A DNA stretch of 64,000 bases. Origin: Siculibacillus lacustris (GTDB lineage Bacteria; Pseudomonadota; Alphaproteobacteria; Rhizobiales; Ancalomicrobiaceae). The stretch lies in the NCBI RefSeq assembly GCF_004328075.1, contig NZ_SJFN01000018.1:1-64000 (forward strand), given 5' to 3'. How positions within the stretch are numbered: the stretch's first letter is position 1; every line of letters starts with the position of its first letter. Positions 45,201-54,652 of this stretch are shown piece after piece. The notes below the pieces were generated by a model. That model was not told the origin of the DNA and did no database searches. It worked only from the letters and a program-made list of their open reading frames with translations. A program made the translations under genes and the position numbers.

Positions 45201-47852
45201 TACGCCCTGCGTGCCGACCTGCTCAGCGTCGAGGCCCGGGCCCTGCTCGAATCGGTGGCGCGCGTCGTGCTGATCGCCCGGCGCGGCACGCTCGCCGAAC
45301 AGATCGCCCGGATCGCGGCGATCCCGCCGGCCCCACGCCGGCCGATCCGGGCGCTCGGGCGTTCCCCCCGGACGCCTCCGGTCGCCGCCCGCCCGACCGC
45401 GGGCCTCGAGTTCTTCAACGGCCTCGGCGGCTTCGCGCTCGACGGGCGCGAATACGTCACCGTCCTCGAAGGCGGCCGCACCACGCCGGCGCCGTGGCTC
45501 AACGTGATCGCCAACCCCAACTTCGGCTTCCAGGTCTCGGCCGACGGCAGCGGCTACACCTGGGCCGAGAACAGTCGGGAGAACCAGATCACCCAATGGT
45601 CGAACGATCCGGTGTCCGATCCCTGCTGCGAGGCGATCTACATCCGCGACGAGATGTCGGGCGTGCTGTGGACGCCGACGGCCAAACCGATCCGCGACGG
45701 CGGCAATCACGTCGCCCGTCACGGCCGCGGCTACAGCCGGTTCGAATTCGATTCCGACGGGATCCATTTCGATCTGCTGCAATACGTGCCGCTCGAAGAT
45801 CCGATCAAGATCTCCCGCCTGACCTTGCGCAATCGCTCGGCGCGCCCGCGGCGGCTGTCGATCACCGCCTATATCGAATGGGTGTTGGGAACGGCGCGGG
45901 GCGCCTCGGCGCCCTTCGTCACCACCGAAATGGACCGCGAGACCGGGGCGATGACGGCCCGCAATCCGTGGAACATCGCGGCATCCGGCCGCGTCGCCTT
46001 CGCCGATCTCGGCGGTCGCCAGACCGCCTGGACGGCGGACCGGACCGAATTCCTCGGTCGCAACGGCCACACCGCGGCGCCCGACGCGCTGGTCACGTCG
46101 GCGCCGCTGTCCGGCCGGACCGGCGCCGGCTACGATCCTTGCGCCGCGCTCCAGTGCGTCGTCGAGATCGCCCCCGGCGACAGTCTGGAGGTCGTCTTCT
46201 TCCTCGGCCAATGCGCGACCATCGAAGCGGTCCGCACCCTGGTGAATCGCTATCGCACCATCGATCTCGACGCGGTCTTCGCCGAGGTCGAGGCCCGCTG
46301 GGCGACCCTGCTCGGCACCGTGCAGGTCGAGACCCCCGACCGGGCGATGGACATCCTGCTCAACGGCTGGCTGCTCTATCAGACCATCGCCTGCCGGATC
46401 TGGGCGCGCTCGGCCTTCTATCAGGCGAGCGGGGCCTACGGCTTCCGCGATCAGCTGCAGGACGGCATGGCGCTGGCCTTCGCCCTGCCGCAGGAGACGC
46501 GGGCGCATCTGCTGCGCGCCGCGGGCCGCCAGTTCGTCGAAGGCGACGTCCAACACTGGTGGATGCCGGGCACCGGCAAGGGTGTGCGCACCCGGATCTC
46601 CGACGATCGGGTGTGGCTGGCCTTCGCCGCGGCGACCTATGTCGCGACCTCGGGCGACACCGGCGTGCTCGACGAGAGCGTGCCCTTCCTCCAGGGTCCG
46701 CGCCTCGCGGCCGGTGAGCACGACGCCTATTTCCAACCGATGATCGCCGACGACCGGGCCAGCCTCTACGAGCACTGCGCCCGCGGCCTCGATCAGGCCT
46801 TCGAACTGACCGGCGCGCTCGGTCTGCCCTTGATGGGCACCGGCGACTGGAACGACGGCATGAACCGGGTCGGCGAAGGCGGCACCGGCGAGAGCGTCTG
46901 GCTCGGCTGGCTGTTGTTGCGCACCGTCGCCCTGTTCGCGCCGATGGCCGAAGGCCGCGATCCGGCGCGTGCCGAGCGCTGGCGGGTCCGGGCGGCGGCG
47001 ATGAGCCATGCGCTCGAGACGCAGGCCTGGGACGGCGCCTGGTATCGCCGCGCCACCTACGACGACGGCACTTGGCTCGGCGCCGCCGACAGCGAAGCGT
47101 GCAAGATCGACTCGATCGCCCAGTCCTGGGCGGTGTTGTCGGGCGCCGCCGATCCGGAACGGGCCAAGATGGCGATGGCGTCGATGGCCTCGCAGTTGGT
47201 GCGCCCGGACGACGGCATGGCGCTCCTGTTCACGCCGCCCTTCGACGTGACCGAACACGATCCCGGCTACATCCGCGGCTATCCGCCGGGCCTGCGCGAG
47301 AACGGCGGCCAGTACAGTCACGCCGCGATGTGGGCGATCCTGGCCTTCGCCGAGCTCGGCGAGGCCGATGCCGCCAACTATCTGTTCTCGCTTCTCAACC
47401 CGATCAACCACGCCCTGACCCCGGAGGCCACGGCGCGCTATCGGGTCGAGCCCTATGTGGTCGCCGCCGACGTCTATTCGGTCGCGCCCCACGTCGGGCG
47501 CGGCGGCTGGACCTGGTACACCGGCTCGGCCGCCTGGATGTATCGTGCCGGCGTCGAGGGCATCCTCGGACTGCGCCGCGAAGGGGCGCAGTTGGTGGTC
47601 GATCCGGCGATTCCTGCGGCTTGGCCGGGATTCTCGGCGACGGTGCAGATCGACGGCGGACGGATCGAGATCTCGGTGACGCGCGCGTCCGGCGCCGGTG
47701 GCGGCGGGTCGAAGGCCGAACTCGACGGGGCGCTGATCGCCTGGACCGAGAGCGGCGCCCGCGTGCCGCTCGACGGCGCTCCCCATCGCCTGACCATCGC
47801 CTGGACGGGGCGGCAGGCGACGATCCTCCCCCATCGCGTGGTGACGCCATGA
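39288..47852 (+). CDS. ndvB: Cyclic beta-1,2-glucan synthase
   Basis: A giant 2854-residue inner-membrane enzyme that makes and cyclises periplasmic beta-1,2-glucans, used for osmotic adaptation and host interaction in rhizobia. The middle third holds membrane segments (from about residue 405) and a glycosyltransferase domain with the acidic motif [39 protein letters not shown] and [11 protein letters not shown]. The C-terminal part is a GH94 phosphorylase-like domain with [23 protein letters not shown]. Length agrees with NdvB/Cgs of rhizobia and Brucella. ATG 39288 has GGAAAGG upstream. Its stop overlaps the macA start. Confidence 0.97.
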   Translation: MNTIFGQLFARRAASSPWADTEPVREETFGVERLEQHAESLAAAQPVTTRPPWVVPLRSRLNANAAVLLAAYRAGAAEVEAGAEVVPAAEWLLDNYHVVEEQIREIRDDLPPGYYRQLPKLADGPFAGYPRVFGLAWAFVAQTDSHFDPEILRRFLLAYQRIQPLTIGELWAVAITLRIVLVENLRRLTDQITAGGVARRDADALADRLLGAGDARAALESDIATRSTAPLSGDFASQLAKRLRDQDPNTTPALGWLQERLERQGRSIGDVVQAAQQRLGASNLTVRNVITSMRLISDIDWADLFESVSLVDARLRAASGFADMDFSTRNLYRSAVEQLARGSQSSELEIVDLALEAARLSAVGVADPVQADRLRDPGHHLIAAGRLALERAIGFRPPPRLWIGRINTRLGIGGYVGAIVATTVILLALVLWGIATRGVDLGWLALLAVVGFLPASELATALVNRLVTWSFGAVTLPGLELTGGVPESLRTIVVVPTLLTSEADLLEQIERLEVHHLSGSGGDLTFALLADGLDSDREELDGDAALTTLAEEAIARLNQRHGPGPGGKRFLFLHRRRVWDACEGVWMGWERKRGKLHELNRLLRGATDTTFVVDPDGVAPVPANVRFVITLDADTRLPRDAAIRLIGKMAHALNRPRFDAAAQRVVDGYAILQPRVTPSLPVGREGSFYQKVFSGPQGMDPYASAVSDVYQDLFGEGSYTGKGIYDVDAFEAALAGRVPDDTLLSHDLFEGIFARAGLASDVEVVEEAPSRYDVAAKRQHRWTRGDWQLLPWIFDLRSGLHHVPAIGRWKMIDNLRRSLLAPMTMLAFGASWLLPTPIALHLVLAIFGGIVIAAFLPTISAVLPRRAGFRLLNHLELLGAELKLAAVQTILTVAFLPDRAWRMGDAMMRTLVRLYGTRRLLLEWTTAAQSHGTPRLDTLGFYRLSWGGLLLGLGSAAAVLAVSPASWPIIVPFAALWALAPAIAAWASRAPRSAARMIVSADDRRELRLTARRTWRFFETFVGAATNGLPPDNFQEDPTPVVAQRTSPTNLGLALLSAVAARDFGWSGTRATVERLEAALGAMHALPRFRGHFFNWYDTATLQVLEPAYVSSVDSGNLAGHLIAVANACEEWRDGVLAADARAGLGDALDLARASFVDLHPAAEERGRQFLGVLDEFAVELASDRPITALAPVLKRLADKAVGLARGFAGPLPDDGSDDLISWTEALRRTLGEHVRDRATDDVQEAAWAERMTGVAATARALALEMDFAFLLDPERKLLSIGFSVADNRLDTNCYDLLASEARLASLFAVAKGDLPTRHWFRLGRAATPLGNGSALISWSGSMFEYLMPSLVMRAPTGSLLEQTNRLVVERQEAYGRSRGVPWGISESAYNARDIEFTYQYSNFGVPGLGLKRGLADNLVIAPYATGLATMVDPTGAQRNFERLAAMGARGRYGFYEALDFTRSRLPDDETVVIVRSHMAHHQGMTIVAIANALQAGRMRERFHREPMIQACELLMQERMPRDVALARPQAQEIKASASGVESRGVTVRRVLTPGFEQPITHLLSNGRYAVMLTATGAGYSRWRDVAVTRWREDVTRDDWGSFVFLRDTQSGNVWSACAQPLGRNVEDDVVVFGEDHAEFIHRDGALTTTLDVLVSGEDDGEVRRLSLTNGGRRPREIELTSYAELVLAPVAADAAHPAFSKMFVETSYLDEFGALIATRRLRTPDEPTIWAAHFVVVEGETVGDPQYETDRARFLGRGHNISDADVVTRGLPLGDTVGTVLDPIFSLRRRVRVAPGKVTRVAFWTVVAPTRAALLALVDKHLDRNAFDRAKTLAWTQAQVQLHHIGVDTAEAADFQRLAGPILYSDRRFRPSSSAIIRGLAPQSNLWSLAISGDLPIVLLRIDAVEDIASVHQLLRAHEYWRMKRLAVDLVIINEHASSYMQDLQGAIETAVRSSQSRPTLGDALAQGSVYALRADLLSVEARALLESVARVVLIARRGTLAEQIARIAAIPPAPRRPIRALGRSPRTPPVAARPTAGLEFFNGLGGFALDGREYVTVLEGGRTTPAPWLNVIANPNFGFQVSADGSGYTWAENSRENQITQWSNDPVSDPCCEAIYIRDEMSGVLWTPTAKPIRDGGNHVARHGRGYSRFEFDSDGIHFDLLQYVPLEDPIKISRLTLRNRSARPRRLSITAYIEWVLGTARGASAPFVTTEMDRETGAMTARNPWNIAASGRVAFADLGGRQTAWTADRTEFLGRNGHTAAPDALVTSAPLSGRTGAGYDPCAALQCVVEIAPGDSLEVVFFLGQCATIEAVRTLVNRYRTIDLDAVFAEVEARWATLLGTVQVETPDRAMDILLNGWLLYQTIACRIWARSAFYQASGAYGFRDQLQDGMALAFALPQETRAHLLRAAGRQFVEGDVQHWWMPGTGKGVRTRISDDRVWLAFAAATYVATSGDTGVLDESVPFLQGPRLAAGEHDAYFQPMIADDRASLYEHCARGLDQAFELTGALGLPLMGTGDWNDGMNRVGEGGTGESVWLGWLLLRTVALFAPMAEGRDPARAERWRVRAAAMSHALETQAWDGAWYRRATYDDGTWLGAADSEACKIDSIAQSWAVLSGAADPERAKMAMASMASQLVRPDDGMALLFTPPFDVTEHDPGYIRGYPPGLRENGGQYSHAAMWAILAFAELGEADAANYLFSLLNPINHALTPEATARYRVEPYVVAADVYSVAPHVGRGGWTWYTGSAAWMYRAGVEGILGLRREGAQLVVDPAIPAAWPGFSATVQIDGGRIEISVTRASGAGGGGSKAELDGALIAWTESGARVPLDGAPHRLTIAWTGRQATILPHRVVTP

Positions 47853-49108
47853 CCGACCTCTCGTCTCCGGCGAAGACGCCGTCGCGGCGCGCGAAGATCT
47901 CGGCCCGGACGCTGTGGTTGGCGGCCGGCGGGGCGGTGGTGGTGGCCGGCGTCGGCTGGGCCATCGCCGACCACTATGCGACCGATCCGCTCGCCGGCGT
48001 GCTCACCGCGCCGGCGGTGGTCGGCGACGTCGAACTGGCGGTGCTGGCGACCGGCACGCTCAGACCGGTCAAGCTGGTGGCGGTCGGGGCTCAGGTGTCG
48101 GGCCGGGTGACGGCGATGAAGGTGGCCGTCGGCCAGATGATCAAGGCCGGGGATCTGGTCGCGACCATCGACGACGTCAATCAGCAGAACGCCGCCAAGA
48201 CGGCGCGGGCCGGTCTCGCCGCGGTCCAGGCGCAGTTGCAGGAGAAGCAGGCGACGCTGGCCTATGCGATGTCGGCGTTGGCGCGCGAGGAGATCACGCT
48301 GGCCGAAAAGGCGACGTCGCGCGACGCCTACGAAGTGGCCGCCACCACCGCCAAGACCACGCGCTTCCAGATCGCCGCGCTGACCGCGCAGATCGTCCAG
48401 GCGGAGGTGGCGGTGGCGACCGCCGACGTCGATCTCGGCTATACCCGGATCATCGCGCCGCAGGACGGTACGGTTCTGTTGGTGGTCACCCAGGAGGGCC
48501 AGACGGTCAATGCGGCGCAGTCGGCGCCGACCATCGTCATCCTCGGTCAGGTCGACCGCATGACGGTGCGCGCCGAGATCTCCGAAGCCGACGTGGTGCG
48601 GGTGAAGCCGGGCCAGGCGGTCTATTTCACCATCCTCGGCGATCTCGTGACCCGGTGGGACGCGAAGCTCGAGACCCTCGATCCGGCGCCGGATTCGATC
48701 CGCTCGGATTCGAGCCTGGTCACCGCCAGCACGTCGTCGGCGACCAGCTCGTCGTCCTCGGCGAGCTCGGCCGCGGTCTACTACTACGGCCGTTTCGACG
48801 TCCCCAATCCGGAGGGCCGGCTCAAGACCTACATGACGGCCCAGGTCCACGTGATCCTCGGGGCGGCCAAGGGGGTGATCACCGTGCCGTCGTCGGCGGT
48901 GTCGGTCGACGCCGAGGGTGGCCACAGCGTCGACGTGGTCGGATCGGATTCGACGATCGTCGCGCGCGCCGTCGAGATCGGGATCGACGACAAGATCCGG
49001 GTCGAGATCCGTTCGGGGCTGAAGGTCGGGGAGAAGGTCGTCTCCAATCGCAAGTCGGCGGGCTTCACCAAGACCACCAGCAACCGCCGGCCGCCGGGGG
49101 GTCTGTGA
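47849..49108 (+). CDS. macA: MacA-type membrane-fusion protein
   Basis: A 419-residue periplasmic adaptor anchored by one N-terminal segment (about 22-42). The lipoyl half-motifs ([30 protein letters not shown] and the later [18 protein letters not shown]) flank a helical hairpin. [22 protein letters not shown] and an unusual Ser-rich loop (about 290-312) follow. It links a MacB ABC transporter to an outer-membrane channel. Its ATG overlaps the ndvB stop by four bases and macB follows after five bases. A TolC-like partner is not in the window. Confidence 0.92.
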   Translation: MTDLSSPAKTPSRRAKISARTLWLAAGGAVVVAGVGWAIADHYATDPLAGVLTAPAVVGDVELAVLATGTLRPVKLVAVGAQVSGRVTAMKVAVGQMIKAGDLVATIDDVNQQNAAKTARAGLAAVQAQLQEKQATLAYAMSALAREEITLAEKATSRDAYEVAATTAKTTRFQIAALTAQIVQAEVAVATADVDLGYTRIIAPQDGTVLLVVTQEGQTVNAAQSAPTIVILGQVDRMTVRAEISEADVVRVKPGQAVYFTILGDLVTRWDAKLETLDPAPDSIRSDSSLVTASTSSATSSSSSASSAAVYYYGRFDVPNPEGRLKTYMTAQVHVILGAAKGVITVPSSAVSVDAEGGHSVDVVGSDSTIVARAVEIGIDDKIRVEIRSGLKVGEKVVSNRKSAGFTKTTSNRRPPGGL

Positions 49109-49113
49109 CCGCC

Positions 49114-51096
49114 ATGGCCGACGACCTGATCGTTCTGTCCAAGGTCTGCCGGGCTTTTCCGGCCGGCGACTCCTCGGTGCTGGTGCTGAAATCGATCGAC
49201 CTGACCATCCGCCGCGGCGAGATGGTGGCGATCATCGGCGCTTCCGGATCGGGCAAGTCGACGCTGATGAACATCCTCGGCTGCCTCGATCGGCCGTCCT
49301 CGGGCGACTACCGGATCGGCGGGCGGGCGACCGGCGACCTCGATCCGGACGAGTTGGCCGAGCTGCGCCGCGAGCATTTCGGCTTCATCTTCCAGCGCTA
49401 CCACCTGCTCGCCGAACTGACCTCGCTGGGCAACGTCGAGATTCCGGCGATCTATTCGGGGCTGGCGCCGGAGGCGCGGCGGACCCGCGGCGCGGCGCTG
49501 CTCTCCCGGCTCGGGATGGCCGACCGATTGACGTTCCGCCCGGGACAGCTGTCGGGCGGCCAGCAGCAGCGCGTGTCGATCGCGCGCGCCCTGATGAACG
49601 GCGCCGACGTGATCCTCGCCGACGAGCCGACCGGGGCGCTCGACAAGAAGAGCGGCGAAGAGGTGCTGCGCATCCTCGAGGAGCTCAACGCCGAGGGTCA
49701 TACGGTGATCCTGGTCACCCACGACATGAGCGTGGCGCGCCGGGCGCACCGGATCGTCGAGATCTCCGACGGGGCGATCGTCGCCGACGGTCCGGCCGAG
49801 ACCCGCGCGCCGGCGCCGCCGCCGTCGTCGGACGCGGCCTTCGCGACCAAGGCTGCGGTCGCGGCCCCGGCGACGCCGCTGCGCGCCGCGCTCGATCGCT
49901 TCGGCGAGGCCTTCCTGATGGCGGTGCGGTCGATGAACGCCCACCGCCTACGCACCTTTCTGACCATGCTCGGGATCATCATCGGCATCGCCTCGGTGGT
50001 GGCGGTGGTGGCGCTCGGCGAAGGGTCGCGGCTCAAGGTGCTGGCCAACATCGCCAGCCTCGGTACCAACACGCTGGAGATCTTCCCCGGCAAGGACTTC
50101 GGCGACCTGCGCTCGGGCAAGGTGCGCACTTTGGTGCTCGGCGACGCCGAGGCGCTGGCGCGCCAGCCCTATGCCGCGGGGGTGACGCCGACGGTGTCGA
50201 CGACCAGCACCCTGCGGCTCGGCGCGATCGAGGCCAGCGCCCAGGTCAGCGGCGTCGGCGCCGACTATTTCACCGTCAAGGGCGCCAAGATCGCCTCGGG
50301 GCGGTTCTTCGACGCGGATTCGGTGCGGCGCCTGGCGCCGGAGGTGGTGATCGACGAGGCCACCCGGAAGACCCTGTTCGTCGACGCCGAAGCCGACGCC
50401 GATCCGGTCGGCCGGGTGATCCTGATCGGCAAGGTGCCGTCGACGATCGTCGGGGTGATGCAGAAGCAGCAGAGCGGCTTCGGGCCGAGCGGCAATCTCG
50501 CGGTGTTCCTGCCCTACACGACGGTCCAGGCACGGTTCACCGGCGACGACTCCCTGCGCTCGATCCTGCTGCTGGTCGGCGACGACACCGACACGACCCT
50601 GGCGGAGGAGGCGGCGACCACCTTCCTGCTCGCCCGCCACGGGCTCAAGGACTTCTTCGTCCTCAACACCGACGACATCCGCCAGACCATCACCGCGACG
50701 ACCCAGACCCTGACGCTCCTGGTTTCGGCGATCGCGGTGATCTCGCTGGTGGTCGGCGGCATCGGGGTGATGAACATCATGCTGGTGTCGGTGTCGGAGC
50801 GGATCAAGGAGATCGGCGTGCGGATGGCGGTTGGCGCCCGGCGCTCGGACATTCTGCAGCAGTTCCTTACCGAGGCGGTGCTGGTGTGTCTGGTCGGCGG
50901 CGTCCTCGGCATCGCCACGGCGCTCGCCGCCGGCGGCATCTTCTCGCTGTTCGGGACCGGCTTCGCCTTCGTCTATTCGGTCACGTCGATCGTCTCGGCC
51001 TTCGGCGTGTCGACCCTGATCGGCGTCGCCTTCGGCTACCTGCCGGCCCGCAGCGCCGCCCAGCTCGATCCCGTGGTGGCGCTGGCGCGGGAGTGA
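49114..51096 (+). CDS. macB: MacB-type ABC transporter, fused ATPase-permease
   Basis: A 660-residue protein. Residues 1-225 are the ATPase (Walker [10 protein letters not shown], signature [15 protein letters not shown], Walker [21 protein letters not shown]). A linker leads to the first membrane segment near 285, a large periplasmic domain, and three C-terminal segments with the FtsX-like [33 protein letters not shown]. With MacA it drives mechanotransmission-type export of peptides, lipids or antibiotics. ATG 49114 is chosen over GTG 49105 on ribosome-site spacing. Translational linkage to ndvB suggests a role in envelope or glucan export, which is inference. Confidence 0.93.
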   Translation: MADDLIVLSKVCRAFPAGDSSVLVLKSIDLTIRRGEMVAIIGASGSGKSTLMNILGCLDRPSSGDYRIGGRATGDLDPDELAELRREHFGFIFQRYHLLAELTSLGNVEIPAIYSGLAPEARRTRGAALLSRLGMADRLTFRPGQLSGGQQQRVSIARALMNGADVILADEPTGALDKKSGEEVLRILEELNAEGHTVILVTHDMSVARRAHRIVEISDGAIVADGPAETRAPAPPPSSDAAFATKAAVAAPATPLRAALDRFGEAFLMAVRSMNAHRLRTFLTMLGIIIGIASVVAVVALGEGSRLKVLANIASLGTNTLEIFPGKDFGDLRSGKVRTLVLGDAEALARQPYAAGVTPTVSTTSTLRLGAIEASAQVSGVGADYFTVKGAKIASGRFFDADSVRRLAPEVVIDEATRKTLFVDAEADADPVGRVILIGKVPSTIVGVMQKQQSGFGPSGNLAVFLPYTTVQARFTGDDSLRSILLLVGDDTDTTLAEEAATTFLLARHGLKDFFVLNTDDIRQTITATTQTLTLLVSAIAVISLVVGGIGVMNIMLVSVSERIKEIGVRMAVGARRSDILQQFLTEAVLVCLVGGVLGIATALAAGGIFSLFGTGFAFVYSVTSIVSAFGVSTLIGVAFGYLPARSAAQLDPVVALARE

Positions 51097-51122
51097 GCGG
51101 GCGGCGGGCGCGAGACCCGCAG

Positions 51123-51143
51123 CCCCGGTCGGGCGAGCCGGGG
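51123..51143. terminator. Hairpin between macB and ldhA
   Basis: CCCCGG (51123-51128) pairs with CCGGGG (51138-51143) between two convergent genes. It probably ends both transcripts. Confidence 0.55.
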
Positions 51144-51153
51144 TGCGGTTCGG

Positions 51154-52140
51154 TCAGGTCACTTCGTGCAGGGCGTGGCCGGTGGTCTCGAAGGCGGTGA
51201 GGTTGGCCATGGTCGTCTCGGCGATGGCGGTCAGCGCTTCGACGGTGAAGAAGGCCTGATGGCCGGTGATCAGCACGTTGGGGAAGGTCAGGAGCCGCGA
51301 GAACACGTCGTCGCGGATCACCTGATCGGACAGATCCTCGAAGAATAGGTCGCCCTCCTCTTCGTAGACGTCGAGGCCGAGCTGGGCGATGGTCCCGGCC
51401 TTCAGCGCCTCGATCACGTCGGTGGTCTCGATCAGGCCGCCGCGGCTGGTGTTGATCAGCATCATGCCGTGTTTCAGCGTGGCGATCGTCGCCTTGTCGA
51501 TCATGTGCCGGGTCGAGGGCAGCAGCGGGCAGTGCAAGCTGACGATGTCGCTGATCGGCAGCAGCTCGGCGAGCGACATGTAGGTCACCCCGTCGGCGAC
51601 GCAGGCGGGGTTGGGCGTCAAGTCGTGGGCGACGATCCGGCAGCCGAAGCTCTTCATGATCCGGGCGACGCCGGCGCCGATGCGGCCGGTGCCGACGATG
51701 CCGACGGTGCGGCCGGCGAGATTGAAGCCCATCAGCCCGTCGAGGGAGAAATTGCCTTCGCGGACCCGGGCATAGGCGCGGTGGAGGTTGCGATCGAGGG
51801 CGAGGATCAGGGCCACCGTGTATTCCGATACAGCCTCGGGCGAATAGGCCGGGACGCGGGCGATGGTGATGCCGAGCCGCTTGGCGGCGGCGAGATCGAC
51901 GTTGTTGAAGCCGGCCGAGCGCAGCGCGACGAGGCGGACACCGAGGGCGGCGAGTTCGGTCAGGACCTTCTCGTCGACCTGATCGTTGACGAAGGGGCAG
52001 ATCGCGCCGGCGCCGCGCGCCAGGGGCACGGTGTCGGCGGTGAGATGGGCTTCGAGGAAGGTCAGGCGGTGACGCGTCCCGGCGGCGGCCGACAGGAAGC
52101 GGCGATCGAACGGCTTGGTGCTGAAGATGGTCACGTCCAT
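51154..52140 (-). CDS. ldhA: D-lactate dehydrogenase
   Basis: A 328-residue NAD-dependent D-2-hydroxyacid dehydrogenase that reduces pyruvate to D-lactate in fermentation. It has the nucleotide loop GIVGTGRIGAGVARIMKSFG, the catalytic Arg in INTSRGGLIETTD, Glu in LGLDVYEEEGDLFFED and His in VLITGHQAFFTVEAL. The LFFED and HQAFFT wording is that of the fermentative LdhA group rather than phosphoglycerate dehydrogenases. Site S4 of the shared promoter-like module lies about 117 bases upstream. Its low-oxygen role fits the other genes carrying the module. Confidence 0.94.
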   Translation of the reverse strand: MDVTIFSTKPFDRRFLSAAAGTRHRLTFLEAHLTADTVPLARGAGAICPFVNDQVDEKVLTELAALGVRLVALRSAGFNNVDLAAAKRLGITIARVPAYSPEAVSEYTVALILALDRNLHRAYARVREGNFSLDGLMGFNLAGRTVGIVGTGRIGAGVARIMKSFGCRIVAHDLTPNPACVADGVTYMSLAELLPISDIVSLHCPLLPSTRHMIDKATIATLKHGMMLINTSRGGLIETTDVIEALKAGTIAQLGLDVYEEEGDLFFEDLSDQVIRDDVFSRLLTFPNVLITGHQAFFTVEALTAIAETTMANLTAFETTGHALHEVT

Positions 52141-52256
52141 GGCGAGGCCCTCCGGTGGCGGCCCCGCGGAGGCCGGCGGGGCGCGTGTCGACGCCCGATC
52201 GCACCGCCGGTCGCGGGAGGCGCGGGGCGGTGCGAGCGGGCGAGTGCGGCTTCGAC

Positions 52257-52302
52257 CTTGGCGAAGGATCGCGGCGAGGACGAGGCCCGGAATCTACTCG
52301 AG
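52257..52302 (-). promoter_or_regulatory. Shared promoter-like module, site S4 (ldhA)
   Basis: On the minus strand CTCGAGTAGATTCCGG spans 52302-52287. AAG stands where the other copies have TAG, 27 bases further on (52259-52257), followed by GTCG as at S2. It points toward ldhA. The core differs from S1 and S3 at two of 16 bases. Confidence 0.5.
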
Positions 52303-52333
52303 ACGAGGGCTCGCGCGGCGGGCGCGGGCGGCG

Positions 52334-52379
52334 CTTGGGTGTATTCCGAGCCTGTCGGCGGGCGGGCGATCCGACCTAG
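52334..52379 (+). promoter_or_regulatory. Shared promoter-like module, site S2 (BON gene)
   Basis: TTCCGAGCCTGTCG at 52344-52357 and CCTAG at 52375-52379 match S1 with identical spacing (27 bases from TTCCGA to TAG). The upstream part CTTGGGTGTA is a weaker copy of CTCGAGTAGT. It points toward the BON gene, and S4 starts only about 30 bases away on the other strand. Confidence 0.55.
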
Positions 52380-52498
52380 GGTCGGGGGCCGGCAAGCGGC
52401 TTCGGCGAATCGCGCCGATCGCGCCGTCTCGGCCACGTCCGCGTGCGGGCCGCGCCCCGGGGCGCCGCCGGCCGTGGGCCTCGACAGCGGAGACCACC

Positions 52499-53149
52499 AT
52501 GTCCGACGACAGTCGACTGCAGAAATCCGTGCTCGCCGAACTCGACTGGGAGCCGAGCGTCACGGCGGCCCACATCGGCGTCGCCGCCGAGGACGGGGTG
52601 GTGACCCTGACCGGGCACGTCGCCAGCTATCCGGAGAAGTTCGCCGCGGAATCCGCGGCGCGCGGGGTCAAGGGCGTGCGGGCGGTGGCCGAGGAACTCG
52701 AAGTGCGCCTGCCCTATGGCTTGAAGCGCAACGACGACGAGATCGCCAAGGCGGCGGTCGAACACCTCGCCTGGGATCAGGCGGTGCCGCCCGATGCGAT
52801 CAAGGTCGCGGTGGAGAAGGGCTGGATCACCCTGTCCGGCGAGGTCCCCTGGAACTTCCAGAAGGAAGCGGCCGAGCGCGACGTGCGCGGCCTGTCGGGG
52901 GTGATCGGGCTGACCAATCACACCAAGATCAAGCCGAAGGTCGACGTCGCCGACGTCAGCGACCAGATCATGCATGCCCTCGATCGCTCGTGGTTCTTCG
53001 ACGAGCGCACCGTGTCGGTCACCGCCGCGGACGGCAAGGTCCATCTCTCCGGCACCGTCCGCTCCTGGCACGAGCGCAACGTCGCCGCGACGACCGCCTG
53101 GTCGGCGCCGGGGGTGATCGCGGTCGTCAACGACATCACCGTCGCCTGA
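52499..53149 (+). CDS. Triple-BON-domain protein
   Basis: A 216-residue protein with three BON domains in tandem (about 3-70, 77-145, 149-216). Each has the pattern of a short helix and then GVVTLTGHV / GWITLSGEV / GKVHLSGTV strands. There is no signal peptide, so it is probably cytoplasmic or loosely membrane-bound. BON domains bind membranes or small ligands; such triple-BON proteins are common in stress and low-oxygen gene sets of alphaproteobacteria. The ATG at 52499 ends a leader carrying module site S2. Confidence 0.9.
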   Translation: MSDDSRLQKSVLAELDWEPSVTAAHIGVAAEDGVVTLTGHVASYPEKFAAESAARGVKGVRAVAEELEVRLPYGLKRNDDEIAKAAVEHLAWDQAVPPDAIKVAVEKGWITLSGEVPWNFQKEAAERDVRGLSGVIGLTNHTKIKPKVDVADVSDQIMHALDRSWFFDERTVSVTAADGKVHLSGTVRSWHERNVAATTAWSAPGVIAVVNDITVA

Positions 53150-53181
53150 CGATTCGCCGGTCGACGGCGACGGGCGAATCG
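53150..53181. terminator. Hairpin between BON gene and LysR gene
   Basis: CGATTCGCC (53150-53158) and GGCGAATCG (53173-53181) form a perfect 9-bp stem directly behind the BON stop, between convergent genes. Confidence 0.65.
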
Positions 53182-53207
53182 TCGGTCGGCCGAGTCGCGG
53201 CCGGCCG

Positions 53208-54170
53208 TCAGGTGTCGGCGGCGTTGGAGCGCTGCATCTCCTCGCCGGCGAGTTCGAGCACGATCTCCATGAATTCGCGGGTCATCGGCGACGGCCGGTC
53301 GCCGCGGCGGGTCAGCACGCCGTAGTCTTCGATCTGGCGCGCGAAGTCGAGCGGCAGCTTGGCCAGGAGCTTCTGGGCGACGAAGGCATCGACCGCCGAG
53401 CTCGGCAACACCGTCAGCATGTCGCTGGCCTGCAGCAGTTGCAGCGTCGTGAAGATCGACGTGGTCTCGACGATGTTGACCGGGCAGGTCAGGCCGTGAT
53501 CGGCGAGCGTGCCTTCGAACAGGCGGCGCGTCGGCGTGGTCAGCGGCTGGACGATCCACGGCCAGTCCATCAACCGATGCAGCGTCAGGGCCGTCTCCTT
53601 CAGCAGCGGATGGTGCGGATTGGCGACGACGCACATCCGCGTCGCGCCGAGGTCGCGGAAGTCGAACCAGTTGTGCTGGTCCTCGCCGGTGTAGCGGCCG
53701 ATCACCAGATCGAGGGTCTTTTCCTTCAGCTCTTCGAGCAGCAGATCGCTGGTGCGCTCCAGCACGCGGATCGACACGCGCGGGTGGCGCTCCTTCATCC
53801 GCATGATGCAGGGCGACAGCAGAAAGGCGGCGCCGTAGGTCACGCCGACCTGCACGACGCCGTAGCCGCCGCGCTTCATCTGGTCGAGTTCCTCGATGAA
53901 CTTGCCGGCGACGTTGAGGCTCTCGTGGGCGAAGCGCAGCACGAACTCGCCGATCTCGGTCGGTTTCATGTCGCGCGGCAGCCGCTCGAACAGTTCGAGG
54001 TCGAACAGGTCCTCGATGTCCTGGAGGATCTTGGTCGCCGCCGGCTGGGTGATGTTCAGCTGCTGCGCCGCGACGTGCATGTTGTGGCTGCGGCCGAGCG
54101 CGTCGAGCAGGTGCAGGTGGCGGTAGCGCAGGCGGCTGCACAGCGTCTGCAGAGTGGGCGGCGAATGCAT
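53208..54170 (-). CDS. LysR-family transcriptional regulator
   Basis: A 320-residue regulator. The N-terminal winged helix has LHLLDALGRSHNMHVAAQQLNITQPAATKILQDIE, the wording of the GbpR/CbbR-like group. The C-terminal two-lobed ligand domain starts near residue 100. It is divergent from korAB, with a 480-base gap holding a symmetric LysR-type box at 54220-54234 about 50 bases from its own start. It probably regulates itself and the 2-oxoacid oxidoreductase; the inducer is unknown. Confidence 0.9.
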   Translation of the reverse strand: MHSPPTLQTLCSRLRYRHLHLLDALGRSHNMHVAAQQLNITQPAATKILQDIEDLFDLELFERLPRDMKPTEIGEFVLRFAHESLNVAGKFIEELDQMKRGGYGVVQVGVTYGAAFLLSPCIMRMKERHPRVSIRVLERTSDLLLEELKEKTLDLVIGRYTGEDQHNWFDFRDLGATRMCVVANPHHPLLKETALTLHRLMDWPWIVQPLTTPTRRLFEGTLADHGLTCPVNIVETTSIFTTLQLLQASDMLTVLPSSAVDAFVAQKLLAKLPLDFARQIEDYGVLTRRGDRPSPMTREFMEIVLELAGEEMQRSNAADT

Positions 54171-54652
54171 CGCGGTCTCCGACCGGAAGCCCCGTGGGGC
54201 GACCGGGAAGCCTCGACTGATAACCGATGGTAATCGGCGACGCCAGTTGAATTCATTGGAACGGCGACCGCGACGGGGTTAGACGTCTTGAGCGAGAAAA
54301 CACGGCGAGGTACTTGGGATTCATACGGATTCCTTCCCCCGCCGCAGAAAATGGCCCGAGGCGTGATCCCCCTGACGGTACTCTTCCCGACCCTCCGACC
54401 GCTCGAAGACGAGCGTCCCGGACGGCGGAATTTCCGGCTCCCCTCACGCACCCTGGGCGCTTCCCGAAGGACGCTCCCGACGAGACGATGACCACACCCG
54501 ATCGCTAGTCGACGGACCTCCGTTCGGCCTGCGCCCCGTCGGCGCCGCCGCCGGCCGTCTCGACCGTCAGGTCCGTCGGACCGCCCCCAAGCTCTGGAAC
54601 GAATGTCCCCGGTGACGATCGTCAGGATCGCCGCGCCGGGTGGAGTACGCTC
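54171..54652. other. Intergenic region between lysR and korA
   Basis: A 480-base gap without a gene. Besides the operator at 54220 it contains a sigma-70-like pair facing korA: TTGAGC 54288-54293 and TACTTG 54311-54316 with a 17-base spacer. This leaves a long leader of about 335 bases in which nothing else was recognised. Confidence 0.45.
54220..54234. promoter_or_regulatory. LysR-type operator box
   Basis: ATAACCGATGGTAAT is an interrupted palindrome (ATnACC-N3-GGTnAT) containing T-N11-A. It lies 50 bases upstream of the lysR start. Confidence 0.65.

Larger units (their letters stand above)
52141..52498. other. Divergent intergenic region between ldhA and the BON gene
   Basis: About 360 bases without a gene. 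The two outward-facing module copies S4 and S2 lie back to back near its centre (52257-52302 and 52334-52379). The remaining sequence is GC-rich leader on each side. Confidence 0.55.

Noticed and set aside
40314-47834. A 2506-codon open frame antisense to ndvB
   Set aside because: Very high GC makes stops rare in the antisense frame. Its product is Arg/Gly/Asp/His-rich with no domain, while the sense strand encodes a complete NdvB.
53208-54170. Naming the LysR protein CbbR
   Set aside because: No Calvin-cycle genes are in the window and the similarity by eye covers only the DNA-binding part.
54259-54282. GGAAC with a downstream GGTT, considered as an EcfG-type stress promoter
   Set aside because: The -10 half is not CGTT and spacing is short; a single weak match is expected by chance.
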